In this document: positions 63,941-64,000 of the stretch, piece after piece
How positions within the stretch are numbered: position 1 is the first letter of the stretch
Layout: each line of letters begins with the position of its first letter
From: an uncultured Prevotellaceae bacterium
GTDB taxonomy: Bacteria; Bacteroidota; Bacteroidia; Bacteroidales; Muribaculaceae
Direction of reading: 5' to 3'
DNA: 64,000 nucleotides
Assembly (NCBI GenBank): GCA_947169265.1
Contig: CAMVPC010000018.1
Span: forward strand, 1 to 64,000
Notes under the pieces: model-generated
Database searches by the model: none
What the model saw: only the letters and a program-made list of their open reading frames with translations
What the model was told of the DNA's origin: nothing
Program-made: the position numbers and the translations under genes

Positions 63941-64000
63941 TTCACTGGGGGCATTCAGGGGAGCGCCTTTCGGGTGGCCTTCACTGCCACGTGGTCACAG

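Overview
This 64 kb window looks like chromosome of a gut-type Bacteroidales bacterium, most likely close to the Muribaculaceae; the family assignment is my inference. The signs are a GC-rich coding backbone, a TonB-dependent receptor with a carboxypeptidase-regulatory-like domain, BspA-type leucine-rich surface proteins with C-terminal dockerin repeats, a type IX secretion (T9SS) C-terminal sorting domain, a GH89 glycosidase, Kdo/lipid A genes, and many promoters of the Bacteroidota form TTTG-N19/20-TAnnTTTG. Shine-Dalgarno sequences are mostly absent. I see no tRNA, rRNA, CRISPR array, integrase or transposase.

Layout. 0.2-5.4 kb: TonB-dependent receptor plus DUF5689/choice-of-anchor-J lipoprotein. 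5.4-11.2 kb (minus): queA, a 1312-residue BspA-like dockerin protein and a small membrane protein. 11.4-17.6 kb (plus): TPR membrane protein, pyrH, an RluA-family protein with an altered catalytic motif, an AGCS symporter, and a glycogen branching enzyme with a histone-H1-like N-terminus. 17.6-27.9 kb: a complete [FeFe]-hydrogenase locus. hydB-hydA-hydC and a second hydrogenase of unusual fused architecture lie on plus, facing the maturases hydE-hydG-hydF on minus. 28-32.6 kb: panB, a THUMP rRNA methyltransferase with an Asp/Arg-rich tail, an AsmA-like protein. 32.6-38.8 kb: GH89, Hsp20, a DUF3078 protein and three small envelope genes. 39-43.8 kb: an AAA/PD-(D/E)XK gene, then a translationally coupled UbiA (polyprenyl-phosphate phosphoribosyltransferase-like), HAD phosphatase and polytopic glycosyltransferase-like cassette. 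43.9-51.9 kb (minus): SemiSWEET, tricorn-like S41 protease, C69 dipeptidase, and an orphan 790-residue protein. 52.1-52.8 kb: rplU-rpmA behind a structured leader. 52.9-57.6 kb (minus): lpxH-gltX-outer-membrane protein-kdtA. 57.9-63.6 kb (minus): an apparent four-gene surface operon (S74/T9SS protein, gingipain-like C25 peptidase, two BspA-dockerin proteins), AT-rich in its middle. 63.6-64 kb: repeats.

How they work together. HydB, HydA and HydC would form an NAD(P)H-linked, possibly electron-bifurcating hydrogenase. HydE, HydG and HydF build its H-cluster and presumably also serve the second enzyme. LpxH and KdtA act in lipid A-Kdo synthesis. The UbiA-HAD-GT set fits a short route to a lipid-linked pentofuranosyl donor and its transfer to an envelope glycan.

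The most unusual observation is a family of roughly 90-bp intergenic repeats at 17.7, 28.1, 57.6 and 63.7 kb. Each full unit has a conserved left flank, a palindrome whose sequence varies between copies while staying palindromic, and a conserved right flank. Together these form a consensus Bacteroidota promoter, and every array points into the adjacent gene (hydB, panB, lpxH, and the S74/T9SS operon). They look like mobile or amplified promoter cassettes.
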